The notes beneath the pieces were generated by a model. It saw only the letters and a program-made list of their open reading frames with translations, was not told where the DNA came from and did not search any database. This document shows, piece by piece, positions 1 to 8,864 of a stretch of 52,723 nt of DNA. This DNA comes from JBKGYG01 sp046546235 (GTDB lineage: Bacteria; Bacillota; Clostridia; Lachnospirales; DSM-24629). The DNA is taken from assembly GCA_046546235.1 (NCBI GenBank), contig JBKGYG010000002.1:1-52723 (forward strand). Direction: 5' to 3'. A program made the position numbers and the translations under genes. Positions within the stretch are counted from its first letter, which is position 1. Each line of letters starts with the position of its first letter.

Positions 1-52
1 AATCAGCTGGGACAAATCGCGTTGCGAACGTGGCGAAGCCACTTTTGTCCTA
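1..52 (-). repeat. GC-rich hairpin repeat at the window start (family A copy)
   Basis: On the minus strand, GGACAAA and TTTGTCC enclose a smaller GTGGCTTCGCCAC hairpin. ACTTTTGTCCTATA is shared with the copy near 30391. The GGACAAA arm abuts the fprA stop codon, so it may end fprA transcription as well as be a repeat. Confidence 0.45.
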
Positions 53-1246
53 TAGTTCTTCACCAAATTTTTTGCCAAAATTATATGCCTCTACTAATTC
101 AGGATCAGAAGGTTTAAAATGCAAACGCAAACCTTCTAATGGAAGTTTAAATCTAAGTTGTTTTAATCTATCCATAATATTAGGGACGGCTTCACCACTC
201 CAACCATATGAACCAAATGCACCGGCATATTTGCCTTTGTGGATAACAGAGTTGAGTTTTATCAACACTTCCCAAATTGGGGGAAGTGCATCAGCTACAA
301 TTGTAGGAGAACCAAATAAAATTCCTTTAGCTTTTTCTATTTTATTTATAACTACATCGGTGTCAGTTTCTACTAAATCATATAAATATACTTCAATATC
401 ACCAACGGATTTAATACCATCAGAAATTTTTTTTGCTATTTGAGCAGTGAAACCATAAGCTGACACATAAGGTATAACTACATAAGTTTGTTTTGGTGCT
501 TTAACTGTTGCCCATTCTCTATAATAATTAAGATACTTGCTTATATCTTTTCTTAATATTGGACCATGACCAGGACAAATAATATCAAGCTCTAAATCTT
601 TGATTTTATCAAGAGCCTTAATAACAAATGATTTAAAGGGCCCCATAATAACATCGAAGTAATACTTGTAAGCATCATAAAAGTCCCCATCAATTTCATC
701 ATTAAATATATTTTCATCACAATAATGACAACCAAAAGAATCACAAGTTATTAAAGTTTTGTCTTCCTCTATATAAGAATACATAGTATCAGGCCAGTGG
801 AGAAAAGGAGCCATTATAAATTTAATGGTTTTATCTCCTAGATTTATTGTTGTTCCTTCTTTAGCAACTATAGAATTAAAAGGTCTATTCACAATTTCTT
901 TAAGAAAATTAATAGCTGTTCCTGTACCAACTATAGTTATATTTGGGTTTAAATCTATAAGTTTTCCTACAGAGCCTGCATGGTCTGGCTCAGTATGATC
1001 TACAACTATATAATCAATATCAGTAACATTAACAACTTCTTTTAATCTTTCTAAATATTGATTGAAGAATTTATCCTTAACTGTTTCAAAGATTGCAATT
1101 TTCTCTGAACCTTTAACAACATACGAGTTATAAGTTGTACCATATTTTGTATACATAACAACATCAAATACACGTATATCATAATCCAATGCTCCAACCC
1201 AATAAATATCGTTACTGACTAATTTTGCTTTTTGAATCTCTGCCAT
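50..1246 (-). CDS. fprA: Flavodiiron protein (A-type, FprA): oxygen or nitric oxide reductase
   Basis: Cytoplasmic di-iron flavoprotein of 398 aa, the usual length for A-type flavodiiron proteins, which reduce O2 to water (or NO to N2O) with electrons from rubredoxin or coenzyme F420. The N-terminal metallo-beta-lactamase domain shows the iron ligands H84-x-E86-x-D88-H89, H150, D169 and H227 (in CPGHGP). The C-terminal flavodoxin domain (about 250-398) shows the FMN loops YVSAYGFTAQ and GSYGWSGEAV. No rubredoxin domain is fused. The ATG at 1246 follows an AAGGAATG ribosome site. The gene is transcribed alone, away from ktrB, from a promoter with an operator-like palindrome. Family assignment is secure; whether O2 or NO is the physiological substrate cannot be read from sequence. 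Confidence 0.95.
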   Translation of the reverse strand: MAEIQKAKLVSNDIYWVGALDYDIRVFDVVMYTKYGTTYNSYVVKGSEKIAIFETVKDKFFNQYLERLKEVVNVTDIDYIVVDHTEPDHAGSVGKLIDLNPNITIVGTGTAINFLKEIVNRPFNSIVAKEGTTINLGDKTIKFIMAPFLHWPDTMYSYIEEDKTLITCDSFGCHYCDENIFNDEIDGDFYDAYKYYFDVIMGPFKSFVIKALDKIKDLELDIICPGHGPILRKDISKYLNYYREWATVKAPKQTYVVIPYVSAYGFTAQIAKKISDGIKSVGDIEVYLYDLVETDTDVVINKIEKAKGILFGSPTIVADALPPIWEVLIKLNSVIHKGKYAGAFGSYGWSGEAVPNIMDRLKQLRFKLPLEGLRLHFKPSDPELVEAYNFGKKFGEEL

Positions 1247-1286
1247 ATTTACATTCCTTTCTTGCTTTCAGAAGCTACCTCTTATT

Positions 1287-1342
1287 AATGAATAATAATT
1301 ATCATTTAACAATATATTATCACTTTGACATTTATTAGTCAA
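1287..1342 (-). promoter_or_regulatory. fprA promoter with Fur/PerR-like palindrome and a TTGAC/GTCAA inverted repeat
   Basis: Read on the minus strand, TTGACT (1337-1342) and TAATAT (1314-1319) are separated by 17 bp, a good sigma-A spacing. Just downstream of the -10, at 1287-1306, is an AT-rich imperfect palindrome, AATGAATAATAATTATCATT on the plus strand, resembling Fur/PerR boxes. The -35 sits inside a second inverted repeat, TTGAC-8-GTCAA (1325-1342). PerR control of flavodiiron genes is known in clostridia; here it is only inferred. Confidence 0.45.
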
Positions 1343-1415
1343 TAATTGATTGTTTTTTATGAATTAAATTATAATATCTTAATAATCAAAGATAAATACT
1401 AATAAAATACCATCT

Positions 1416-1443
1416 TTGTGTTATAGAAATATTATGGTATAAT
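1416..1443 (+). promoter_or_regulatory. Probable sigma-A promoter of the ktrBA operon
   Basis: TTGTGT (1416-1421) and TATAAT (1438-1443) are spaced by 16 bp, about 80 bp upstream of ktrB. The implied leader of roughly 75 nt is too short for a complete ydaO-type c-di-AMP riboswitch. Confidence 0.5.
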
Positions 1444-1524
1444 ATATGCGTTATTATGTAAAACATAAATCCAAATTTTTGTTGCATTTTTATTTTTATA
1501 TTTTTAGTTTATGGAGGCAATATA

Positions 1525-2910
1525 ATGAGTTTTAAAAGCAAAGCAAAAAAACTTGAGTTATCACCAGCTCAATTTCTTGTATTAGGATTTTTTTTAGTTA
1601 TAGTAGTAGGTTCATTTTTACTTAATCTACCTATAGCAAGTAAAGACGGTGAAAGTGTTGGATTTATAAATGCTATTTTTACAGCTACATCAGCTGTATG
1701 TGTTACAGGACTTGTTGTTGTTAATACATTAGCAAATTGGACTTTGTTTGGTAAAATAATTATTCTATTGCTAATTCAAATTGGTGGCTTAGGATTTATG
1801 ACTTTGACAACGTCAATTTTTATATTAATTGGCAGAAAAATAACTTTCAAAGAACGTCTGATTATTCAAGAGGCATTAAATGAATACACGTTAGCAGGGA
1901 TGGTTCGATTAATTAAAAAGATATTATTAGGAACATTAATCATAGAAGGAATAGGAGCTTTATTATTATCAATACGTTTTATTCCAGAAAGGGGAATATT
2001 AGAGGGGATTTTTTACTCTGTTTTTCATTCTATTTCTGCATTCTGCAATGCTGGATTTGACATTATTGGTGGTAATAGCCTATCCCCATATGTAGGGGAT
2101 GTTTTAGTTAATATTACAGTAATAACATTGATAATTTTAAGTGGTCTTGGATTCACTGTGTGGTGGGATATAATTAAAGTCTCAAAAGAAAAAAAACAGA
2201 AAAAGTTATCTTTTAAAAAGTGTTTTAAAAAATTAACGTTACATTCTAAATTAGTCTTAGTAATAACAGCTATATTAATTTCTTTTGGATTTATTTTCTT
2301 TTTTGTTGTAGAATATAATAATCCAAACACTTTAGGTCCTATGGGTATTAAGGACAAACTATTAGCTGGGCTATTTCAATCTGTAACGCCACGTACAGCT
2401 GGATTTAATACTATTGATTTATCTCAATTAACAGATACATCAAAATTTATGACAATTATATATATGTTTATTGGAGGTTCTCCAGCAGGTACAGCCGGAG
2501 GGGTTAAAACTGTTACAATATTTGTAATAATCCTTGCTGTTATAGCTGTTATAAGAGGTAAAAAAAGAGTGGAAGCATTCGATAGGACTATTCCTTATGA
2601 AGTAATCCAAAGAGCTTTAGCAGTTATAATTATAAGTTTAGGAGTAGTTATAAGTGTTACTATGTTATTATCTTTATCAGAAGGGGGAAACTTTATGGAT
2701 ATATTCTTTGAATCCACTTCTGCTTTTGGTACAGTTGGTTTAAGTTTAGGGGCAACTAATAGTTTAACATTCTTTGGGAAATTAATAATATCAATTACTA
2801 TGTTTATAGGAAGGTTAGGGCCTGTAACTATGGTATTAGCTTTTTCATTAAGGAGCAATAAAGACAAAGGGCAAATAAAGAAGCCCGAAGAAAAAGTTAT
2901 GGTTGGTTAG
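1525..2910 (+). CDS. ktrB: Potassium uptake channel subunit, TrkH/KtrB family
   Basis: Integral membrane protein of 461 aa forming the ion-conducting subunit of a Ktr/Trk potassium uptake system. Hydrophobic segments run throughout, with the four-fold M1-P-M2 plan: filter-like loops appear at TSAVCVTGL (about residue 55), HSISAFCNAGF (about 170), TPRTAGFNT (about 290) and FGTVGLS (about 400), each carrying the key filter glycine. The gating-loop region PAGTAGGVKT is present. An ATG follows GGAGG. The partner ktrA starts 67 bp downstream, so the two probably form one operon. The 461-aa length fits KtrB better than the longer proteobacterial TrkH, but the KtrB/TrkH distinction is not firm. Confidence 0.93.
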   Translation: MSFKSKAKKLELSPAQFLVLGFFLVIVVGSFLLNLPIASKDGESVGFINAIFTATSAVCVTGLVVVNTLANWTLFGKIIILLLIQIGGLGFMTLTTSIFILIGRKITFKERLIIQEALNEYTLAGMVRLIKKILLGTLIIEGIGALLLSIRFIPERGILEGIFYSVFHSISAFCNAGFDIIGGNSLSPYVGDVLVNITVITLIILSGLGFTVWWDIIKVSKEKKQKKLSFKKCFKKLTLHSKLVLVITAILISFGFIFFFVVEYNNPNTLGPMGIKDKLLAGLFQSVTPRTAGFNTIDLSQLTDTSKFMTIIYMFIGGSPAGTAGGVKTVTIFVIILAVIAVIRGKKRVEAFDRTIPYEVIQRALAVIIISLGVVISVTMLLSLSEGGNFMDIFFESTSAFGTVGLSLGATNSLTFFGKLIISITMFIGRLGPVTMVLAFSLRSNKDKGQIKKPEEKVMVG

Positions 2911-2977
2911 CATGAAAATGGAACATAATATATTATATAATTCATTGGAAGATTAAAATATATAGGGAGGAAAATAA

Positions 2978-3640
2978 ATGGCAAATAAGAAAAAAGATTT
3001 TGTTATATTTGGATTAGGTAAATTTGGTAGAAGTATCGCTGAAACATTAACTTCTAAAGGGTGTGATGTTTTGGCAATAGATTCTAAAGATGATGTTATA
3101 CAGGATGTTGCTGATATAGTTACTCATGCTGTACAGGCTGATGTTACTGATATTGATGCCCTAAATTCATTAGGGGTTAGAAATTTTGACGTTGCAATTA
3201 TCGCAATTTCACAAGATATGCAATCAAGCATAATGGCAACAATATTAGCAAAAGAACTTGGTGTTCCCTATGTTATATCAAAAGCACAAAATGATATACA
3301 TAAAAAAGTGTTGGAAAAAGTAGGGGTAGACCGAGTAATATTTCCAGAAAGAGAAATGGGTAATAGAATTGCAAACAGCTTAGTTTCAGATAATTTTTTG
3401 GATTATATTGAACTATCTGCTGATTATAGTATGGCGGAGATAACTATGATGAAAGAGTGGAGTGGAAAAAGTTTAAAGGCATTAAACATGCGTGCGAATT
3501 ATGGAGTTAATGTTATGGCAATAAGGAATGGTGATAACATTAATATTACACCAGGGCCTGATGTAGTATTAAATGATGATGATGTTTTAGTTGTTATTGG
3601 TTCTAATGAAGATTTAATGAAATTAAATATGAAGAAATAA
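2978..3640 (+). CDS. ktrA: Potassium uptake regulatory subunit, KtrA/TrkA family
   Basis: Cytoplasmic gating protein of 220 aa, the single RCK unit length of KtrA. It has an N-terminal RCK_N Rossmann domain with the nucleotide-binding loop FGLGKFGRS (residues 11-19) and an acidic D at the end of the second strand (AIDSKDD). The RCK_C domain covers about residues 135-220. In Firmicutes, KtrA binds ATP/ADP through RCK_N and often c-di-AMP through RCK_C, closing the channel. This is relevant because cdaA and cdaR lie 25 kb downstream. GGAGG precedes the ATG. The methyltransferase gene begins 8 bp after the stop and is probably co-transcribed. Confidence 0.93.
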   Translation: MANKKKDFVIFGLGKFGRSIAETLTSKGCDVLAIDSKDDVIQDVADIVTHAVQADVTDIDALNSLGVRNFDVAIIAISQDMQSSIMATILAKELGVPYVISKAQNDIHKKVLEKVGVDRVIFPEREMGNRIANSLVSDNFLDYIELSADYSMAEITMMKEWSGKSLKALNMRANYGVNVMAIRNGDNINITPGPDVVLNDDDVLVVIGSNEDLMKLNMKK

Positions 3641-3648
3641 GGGATAAA

Positions 3649-4431
3649 ATGATTGAAAGCTTACAAAATAAACAAATTAAAAACATAATAGAACTACAAA
3701 CAAAGGTAAAAGAAAGAAAAAAACAAGAACTCTTTATTGTTGAAGGAACTAAAATGATAGCAGAAATACCACCTATATTTTTTGATAAATTGTTTTTATC
3801 TGAAGAATATTATAAACAATCGGCGGTAGGAGAAATAAAGAGATTACCAGTTGAATTTGAAATAGTAAAAAATTCAATTTTTAAAAAGATGTCTGGCACA
3901 AAAACTCCTCAAGGGATACTTGCGATTGTAAAACAAAGACAATATCAAATAGAAGAACTATTAACGAATAAACATCCTTTATTAATGGTTTTGGAAGACT
4001 TACAAGATCCAGGCAACTTAGGAACAATTATACGCACATCTGAAGGGGCAGGAGTAGATGGGATAATTCTTACTAAGAACAGTGTTGATATTTATAATCC
4101 TAAGGTTGTAAGAGCGACAATGGGATCTATTTTTAGAATGCCCTTTTATATATCAAAGGAACTTGATAAAGAGTTAATTAAATTAAAAGAACATAATGTT
4201 AAATTATATGCCGCCCATTTGCAAGGTGAAAAGTATTATTATAAAGAAAAATACAATAATTCAGGAGTAGCTTTTTTAATTGGGAACGAAAGCAATGGAT
4301 TAAGCAATAAGACTATAAAAAAAGCAGATTCATTAATTAAAATTCCATTATATGGACAAGTAGAATCATTGAATGCTTCTATTGCAGCAAGTATATTAAT
4401 GTATGAAGCATCTAATCAAAGAAGAAAATAG
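3649..4431 (+). CDS. RNA 2'-O-ribose methyltransferase, TrmH/SpoU family
   Basis: S-adenosylmethionine-dependent RNA methyltransferase of 260 aa with the knotted SPOUT fold. The N-terminal third is the SpoU substrate-binding domain (KERKKQELFIVEGTK, about 21-35). The three SpoU motifs follow: LQDPGNLGTIIRTSEGAG (about 120), VRATMGSIFRMPF (about 150), and IGNESNGLS with LYGQVESLNASIAASI near the C terminus. These mark 23S rRNA or tRNA ribose methylases, but the target nucleotide cannot be told from sequence. The gene lies 8 bp after ktrA and ends at a bidirectional terminator. Confidence 0.9.
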   Translation: MIESLQNKQIKNIIELQTKVKERKKQELFIVEGTKMIAEIPPIFFDKLFLSEEYYKQSAVGEIKRLPVEFEIVKNSIFKKMSGTKTPQGILAIVKQRQYQIEELLTNKHPLLMVLEDLQDPGNLGTIIRTSEGAGVDGIILTKNSVDIYNPKVVRATMGSIFRMPFYISKELDKELIKLKEHNVKLYAAHLQGEKYYYKEKYNNSGVAFLIGNESNGLSNKTIKKADSLIKIPLYGQVESLNASIAASILMYEASNQRRK

Positions 4432-4437
4432 AGCTAT

Positions 4438-4474
4438 AATCCCTGTCCTTAGATTATTTTAAGTAACAGGGATT
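4438..4474. terminator. Bidirectional terminator between the methyltransferase and TPR genes
   Basis: The 9-bp arms AATCCCTGT (4438-4446) and ACAGGGATT (4466-4474) are perfect inverted repeats followed by T-rich sequence. They lie between convergent genes and overlap the last codons of the minus-strand TPR gene. Confidence 0.65.
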
Positions 4475-5310
4475 TTATCTAACTTGGATTTTATCATTTC
4501 TTCGGAGACTGAATTTAAGGCTGACATATTACCTTTTAAGGCATTTTCATAGTATGATTTAGCATTTTTATAATTTTCTTGTTCTTCATAAATAAGGCCT
4601 AAGTAATAATTACTATCTACACTATATTTTTTTAGTTCAATAGCTTTTTTGAAGTAAGAGATAGCCCTTTCATAATCTTCTTGTTTATAATATATTTGAC
4701 CTAAATTATCAAGAGCCGAAGAATGTTTTTCATCAAGTTTTAATGCCCATTCAGTATATCTTAACGCTTTATCCAAATTATTCTTTTCTATATGTAGATA
4801 ACCTAATGTAGTATAATCATTTGCAGTTATATATTGCTGATTGAATTTATCGTTAGTAACAGATTCATATTGATTAATTGCTTTGTCTAATTCACCTAAC
4901 TTCCAAAAACAAATTGCCAAATTAGCTTCTAAAATTTTTCTCATTTGTAGTTTTATATCTTTTCTAGCTAATAAATTTTCATAAATATTTTTTGCCTGTT
5001 GGGTTTTGCCATCTCTTAACAGAATCAAGCTATAAACTGAAAGAATATTTACATTAGTAGCTTTGAGTTTTAAAGCGATTTTAAAGAGTTTTTTAGATAT
5101 ATAAGTTTTTTTAGTTATAAGCTGGATGACAAGACCCAAGTAACCGATAGTATTTCCTAAAAATATTAATTTTGTTATCACAAAATATAAAATATATGGT
5201 AAAATTATAGATGAAATTGGTTCTGCTTTATAAGATACTAAATATAAAAAGGTTCCGAGATAGAACAATAAACTTATGTAATACCAAATTTTACTTAATT
5301 TTAACATCAT
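4459..5310 (-). CDS. Membrane-anchored tetratricopeptide repeat protein
   Basis: Protein of 283 aa with two or three N-terminal hydrophobic segments (about residues 9-65), then a helical TPR region. Repeats are recognisable by A and Y/F signatures, for example YTTLGYLHIEKNNLDKALRY, the following SALDNLGQIYYKQEDYERAI, and YYLGLIYEEQENYKNAKSYY. TPR arrays are protein-binding scaffolds; the partner is unknown. It is transcribed alone, divergent from nfeD. A strong AGGAGGGA-type site lies just upstream of the ATG. No enzymatic domain is visible. Confidence 0.8.
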   Translation of the reverse strand: MMLKLSKIWYYISLLFYLGTFLYLVSYKAEPISSIILPYILYFVITKLIFLGNTIGYLGLVIQLITKKTYISKKLFKIALKLKATNVNILSVYSLILLRDGKTQQAKNIYENLLARKDIKLQMRKILEANLAICFWKLGELDKAINQYESVTNDKFNQQYITANDYTTLGYLHIEKNNLDKALRYTEWALKLDEKHSSALDNLGQIYYKQEDYERAISYFKKAIELKKYSVDSNYYLGLIYEEQENYKNAKSYYENALKGNMSALNSVSEEMIKSKLDKIPVT

Positions 5311-5510
5311 AATGACATCCCTCCTGGGAATATATTAGCATGAAGAGCTTAGAATAACAAGATTATTAAATAAAAAACAATACTTGAAAAATACTAGTAA
5401 ACAAAAGTTGAAAAAACTTCTGCTATTAGGTAAAATGTAAACAAATATAGTTTTAAAAAAGCGAAGGTTTATCAATTAAGTTAAGTTATACTTTTGATGG
5501 AGGTAGCTAG

Positions 5511-5960
5511 ATGTATATTGGGGATTATTTTTTAAGTGAAGAAGCTCTTTGGATAATGGTGCTAGTAATATGCATTATAGTAGAAGTAGCAACATTAGGA
5601 TTAGCGACTATATGGTTTGCTGTTGGAGCTATAATAGCTTGGATGTTGGCATTGATTGGCGCTTCTTTGGCAGTGCAAATAACAATATTTTTTGTTAGTT
5701 CTTTTATTTTACTATATTATACAAGACCTTTAGCTATTAAAGTATTTAAAATCGGAAATACAAAAACTAACGTTGAGAGCATTGTTGAAAAGATAGGTAT
5801 AGTGACAGAAAAAATTGACAATATTAAAGGAACTGGATTAATCAAAATAGACGGTCAAGTGTGGACTGCAAGATCGCATCAAGATGAGATAATAGAAGAA
5901 GACTCCATTGTTATGGTTAAAGAAGTAAAAGGTGTTAAGTTATACGTAATAAAAAAATAA
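5511..5960 (+). CDS. NfeD-family membrane protein (short form)
   Basis: A 149-aa protein with two to three N-terminal transmembrane segments (about 14-70) and a C-terminal OB-fold soluble domain (about 85-148, including GIVTEKIDNIKGTGLIKIDG and ending in LYVIKK). This is the short NfeD type without the serine-protease domain. NfeD proteins pair with SPFH/stomatin proteins and act with them in membrane microdomains. Here the SPFH gene starts 21 bp downstream. A GGAGG ribosome site precedes the ATG. Confidence 0.88.
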   Translation: MYIGDYFLSEEALWIMVLVICIIVEVATLGLATIWFAVGAIIAWMLALIGASLAVQITIFFVSSFILLYYTRPLAIKVFKIGNTKTNVESIVEKIGIVTEKIDNIKGTGLIKIDGQVWTARSHQDEIIEEDSIVMVKEVKGVKLYVIKK

Positions 5961-5981
5961 AATATTTTGGAGGGACTAATT

Positions 5982-6897
5982 ATGCCTTGGTTAATTTCTA
6001 TAATAATAATTATTTTGTTATTAATTATCACAAATATAAGAGTTGTACCACAAGCAAGTTCTTATGTTATTGAAAGATTAGGAGCTTTTCAAAGTGCTTG
6101 GAGTGTGGGGTTACATTTTAAGATACCATTAATAGATAGAGGCAAAAAAAGTGAATCTTAAAGAACAAGTGATTGATTTCCCACCACAACCTGTTATTAC
6201 AGAAGATAATGTAACTATGAGAATTGATACTGTTGTATATTTTCAAATAACTGATCCTAAAGCGTACACATACGGGGTTGATCATCCTTTGTTAGCAATA
6301 GAGAATTTAACAGCAACAACTTTAAGAAATATTATTGGTGACTTAGAACTAGATGAAACATTAACATCTAGAGATACTATAAATACAAAGATGAGAAGTA
6401 TTTTAGATGAAGCTACAGACCCTTGGGGAATTAAAATAAATCGTGTTGAATTAAAAAATATAATTCCACCAGCAGAGATACAAGGTGCTATGGAGAGGCA
6501 AATGAAAGCCGAAAGGGAGCGTAGAGAAAGTATCCTACGTGCCGAAGGAGAAAAGAGGTCAGCTATCTTAGTATCTGAAGGAAAAAAAGAATCTGCAATT
6601 CTCGAAGCTGAAGCAGAAAAACAAGCTGCAATTCTTAGAGCAGAGGCGAAAAAAGAAGCTCAAATAAGAGAAGCAGAAGGTGAAGCTGAAGCTATATTAA
6701 AAGTTCAAACTGCAACAGCAGAAGGTTTAAAACGTATTAAAGAAGCAGCACCTTCTAACGAAGTAATATCATTAAAAAGCTTAGAAGCTTTTGGAAAAGC
6801 TGCAGATGGTAAAGCTACTAAGATTATAATTCCTTCTGATATACAAGGATTAGCTGGTTTAGCAAAATCCGTAATAGAAGTTTCAAAAGAGGCGTAG
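5982..6897 (+). pseudogene. SPFH/stomatin-like (band 7) membrane protein gene, split by a frameshift
   Basis: The first part (from ATG 5982, with GGAGGG 7 bp upstream) encodes an N-terminal membrane helix and the start of a band-7 domain up to IDRGKKSES, then stops near 6160. The remainder is in the next frame from 6151 and runs through NLKEQVIDFPPQPVITEDNV, the rest of the band-7 domain and an alanine/glutamate-rich coiled coil (repeats such as ILRAEGEKRSAIL) to 6897. The break is at a run of seven A (6144-6150). With six A the reading would be IDRGKKVNLKEQV, as in intact homologues. The restored protein is about 305 aa, normal for QmcA/YbbK-type stomatins. It could be a true mutation, a sequencing error, or slippage-restored expression. 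It is paired with nfeD just upstream. Confidence 0.85.
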
Positions 6898-6900
6898 ATT

Positions 6901-6927
6901 TTGGGTCAGGTTTTAAGCCTGACTCAA
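6901..6927 (+). terminator. Hairpin between the SPFH gene and the LtaS-like gene
   Basis: TTGGGTCAGG (6901-6910) and CCTGACTCAA (6918-6927) form a 10-bp stem (one G-T pair) with a 7-nt loop, 4 bp after the SPFH stop. No strong T-run follows, so it may be a weak terminator, attenuator or mRNA-stabilising hairpin. Confidence 0.45.
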
Positions 6928-6953
6928 ACATTGTAAGTTTGAGGTGAACAAAA

Positions 6954-8822
6954 ATGATAAAGAATGTAAAAATGTTTGTAGCAGATCATATTTGGATTAT
7001 TTTATTAATTTTAGTAAAGGTCATATTTTATTATGTTTTAATAGATTTATCACCTATTAGTGGAATGATAGGACTATTTTCGTTTGGCTATATGTTTATT
7101 TTGTTTTATGGATGTTATATTAGTAAATATAAATATAGTTATTTTGTTTTTATGTGTATCTATTTTTCAATTACATTATTAATGTTTTGTGATACTATTT
7201 ATTTTAATTATTTTAATCAATTAACGTCAATAAATCAGTTATGGCAAATGAATAATTTAGTTGTAGTAGATGAAAGTGTAAAATTCGCAACGCCACCTAT
7301 TAGTATACTGCTGTTTTTTGATATTCCTCTTGTTACAAATTATTTAAAAAGGGAAAAAGATAATTTGCATAAAAAACCATATTATAATAGTAAAATATCT
7401 ATGAAGCCTGTTGTATTATACTCTGCTATGTTTTTATTTATAATTATTTTTGCAATAAATCCAGTAAAAGCAAATATCTTCACAAAGGTAAATCATACAG
7501 AATTTTTCACATATCATCTAAAAGATGTTATTGTTAATGTTTTTGAAGATGTAACAGAGGTCGAAAAACCTTTAAATGAAGTTGTCTCTAACATTGGTGA
7601 TAATGTAAAGATAGAACAAGATGAGATATTATCGGGCATTGCAGAAGGTAAAAATTTGATAGTTATACAATTGGAATCAGTGCAGAACTTTGTTATTAAT
7701 AGAGAATATAATGGACAAGAGATAACTCCTTACATAAACGAATTATTAAATAAGGACACAATATATTTTGATCACTACTTCCAGAGTATAGGAAAAGGTA
7801 ATACTGCTGATTCAGAGTTTGTTAGTCAAAATAGTTTATACCCTGTTATAAAAGGTGAAGCATATAGATTATATGAAGAAAATACTTTTAAAGGACTGCC
7901 TTGGTTACTTAGGGATAAAGGATATAATAATTTGGTTTTTCATGGATATAAAGGCGAATTTTGGAATAGGGATAAAGCGTATGTTAATCAAGGTTGGGAT
8001 GATTATATAAGTATGGAGGATTTTGATGTAACGGAAAAAATTGGTTTTGGACTATCAGATAAAGAACTTTTTCGTCAAACCACAGATTACTTAGAAACAG
8101 TTGAGCATCCTTTTTATGGGTTTGTAATAACTTTATCTAGTCATCATCCTTTTGTTTTACCTGAAGAATATGATGATTTTAAGTTAAAGGAAACAGATAC
8201 AGATACTGTTTTTGGTAATTATATCAAATCTGTTAATTATGCTGACGAAGCAATAGGAGAATTTATAGAAAGCCTTAAACAAAAAGGGTTATATGAAGAT
8301 ACTATGTTTGTGATATATGGAGATCACCATGGATTAAATGCTAAAGATGATTTAATCAATGAACAAGTGAGTGATTTTTTAGGTTATAATTATGACTATG
8401 ATCAAATGTTGAGAATTCCATTAATTATACACATACCAAATAGTGGAGCAAGTAAAACAGTTAGTACTGTTGGGGGACAGATAGATATGATGCCAACAGT
8501 AGCTAACTTAATGAATCTTGAAGTAGATCAACCTTTTGTATTTGGACGTGATTTAATCAATGCAAAAGAAGGAGGATTTGTTGCTTCACTAACATATATG
8601 CAAAAAGGTTCATTTGTTAAAGATGGAGTTATATTTGAGATATCAAGAGATGGGCTTTTTGAAAACTCAAGGGCTTGGGATATTGATACAGGAGAAGATA
8701 TATCTATAGAAGGCTTAGAAGAAGATTATAAAAGGGCTGTTGAATTACTAGACGAATCAAAACGTGTTTTAGATAATGATTTACTTAATAATTACGATCA
8801 GGAAGATAACAAAAGTAATTAA
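6954..8822 (+). CDS. Lipoteichoic acid synthase-like membrane sulfatase-fold protein
   Basis: A 622-aa protein with about five N-terminal transmembrane segments (about 10-175) and an extracellular alkaline phosphatase/sulfatase-fold domain (about 235-550). The metal-binding start is NLIVIQLESVQNF and the catalytic threonine is T284 in GKGNTADSEF, as in LtaS. Further metal motifs are VFHGYKGEFWNRD and IYGDHHGLN. LtaS enzymes move glycerol-phosphate from phosphatidylglycerol onto a glycolipid anchor. The next two genes encode glycosyltransferases of the type that makes such anchors, supporting a role in lipoteichoic acid or a related phosphoglycolipid. Whether it is the primer or the polymerase enzyme is not decided by sequence. 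Confidence 0.85.
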   Translation: MIKNVKMFVADHIWIILLILVKVIFYYVLIDLSPISGMIGLFSFGYMFILFYGCYISKYKYSYFVFMCIYFSITLLMFCDTIYFNYFNQLTSINQLWQMNNLVVVDESVKFATPPISILLFFDIPLVTNYLKREKDNLHKKPYYNSKISMKPVVLYSAMFLFIIIFAINPVKANIFTKVNHTEFFTYHLKDVIVNVFEDVTEVEKPLNEVVSNIGDNVKIEQDEILSGIAEGKNLIVIQLESVQNFVINREYNGQEITPYINELLNKDTIYFDHYFQSIGKGNTADSEFVSQNSLYPVIKGEAYRLYEENTFKGLPWLLRDKGYNNLVFHGYKGEFWNRDKAYVNQGWDDYISMEDFDVTEKIGFGLSDKELFRQTTDYLETVEHPFYGFVITLSSHHPFVLPEEYDDFKLKETDTDTVFGNYIKSVNYADEAIGEFIESLKQKGLYEDTMFVIYGDHHGLNAKDDLINEQVSDFLGYNYDYDQMLRIPLIIHIPNSGASKTVSTVGGQIDMMPTVANLMNLEVDQPFVFGRDLINAKEGGFVASLTYMQKGSFVKDGVIFEISRDGLFENSRAWDIDTGEDISIEGLEEDYKRAVELLDESKRVLDNDLLNNYDQEDNKSN

Positions 8823-8864
8823 TTTTGGCATAAACTCTTTATGAAAGAGTTAGGGGGATACCTT

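Noticed and set aside
1444..1524. ydaO c-di-AMP riboswitch before ktrB
   Set aside because: The leader downstream of the likely promoter is about 75 nt and lacks the conserved helices.
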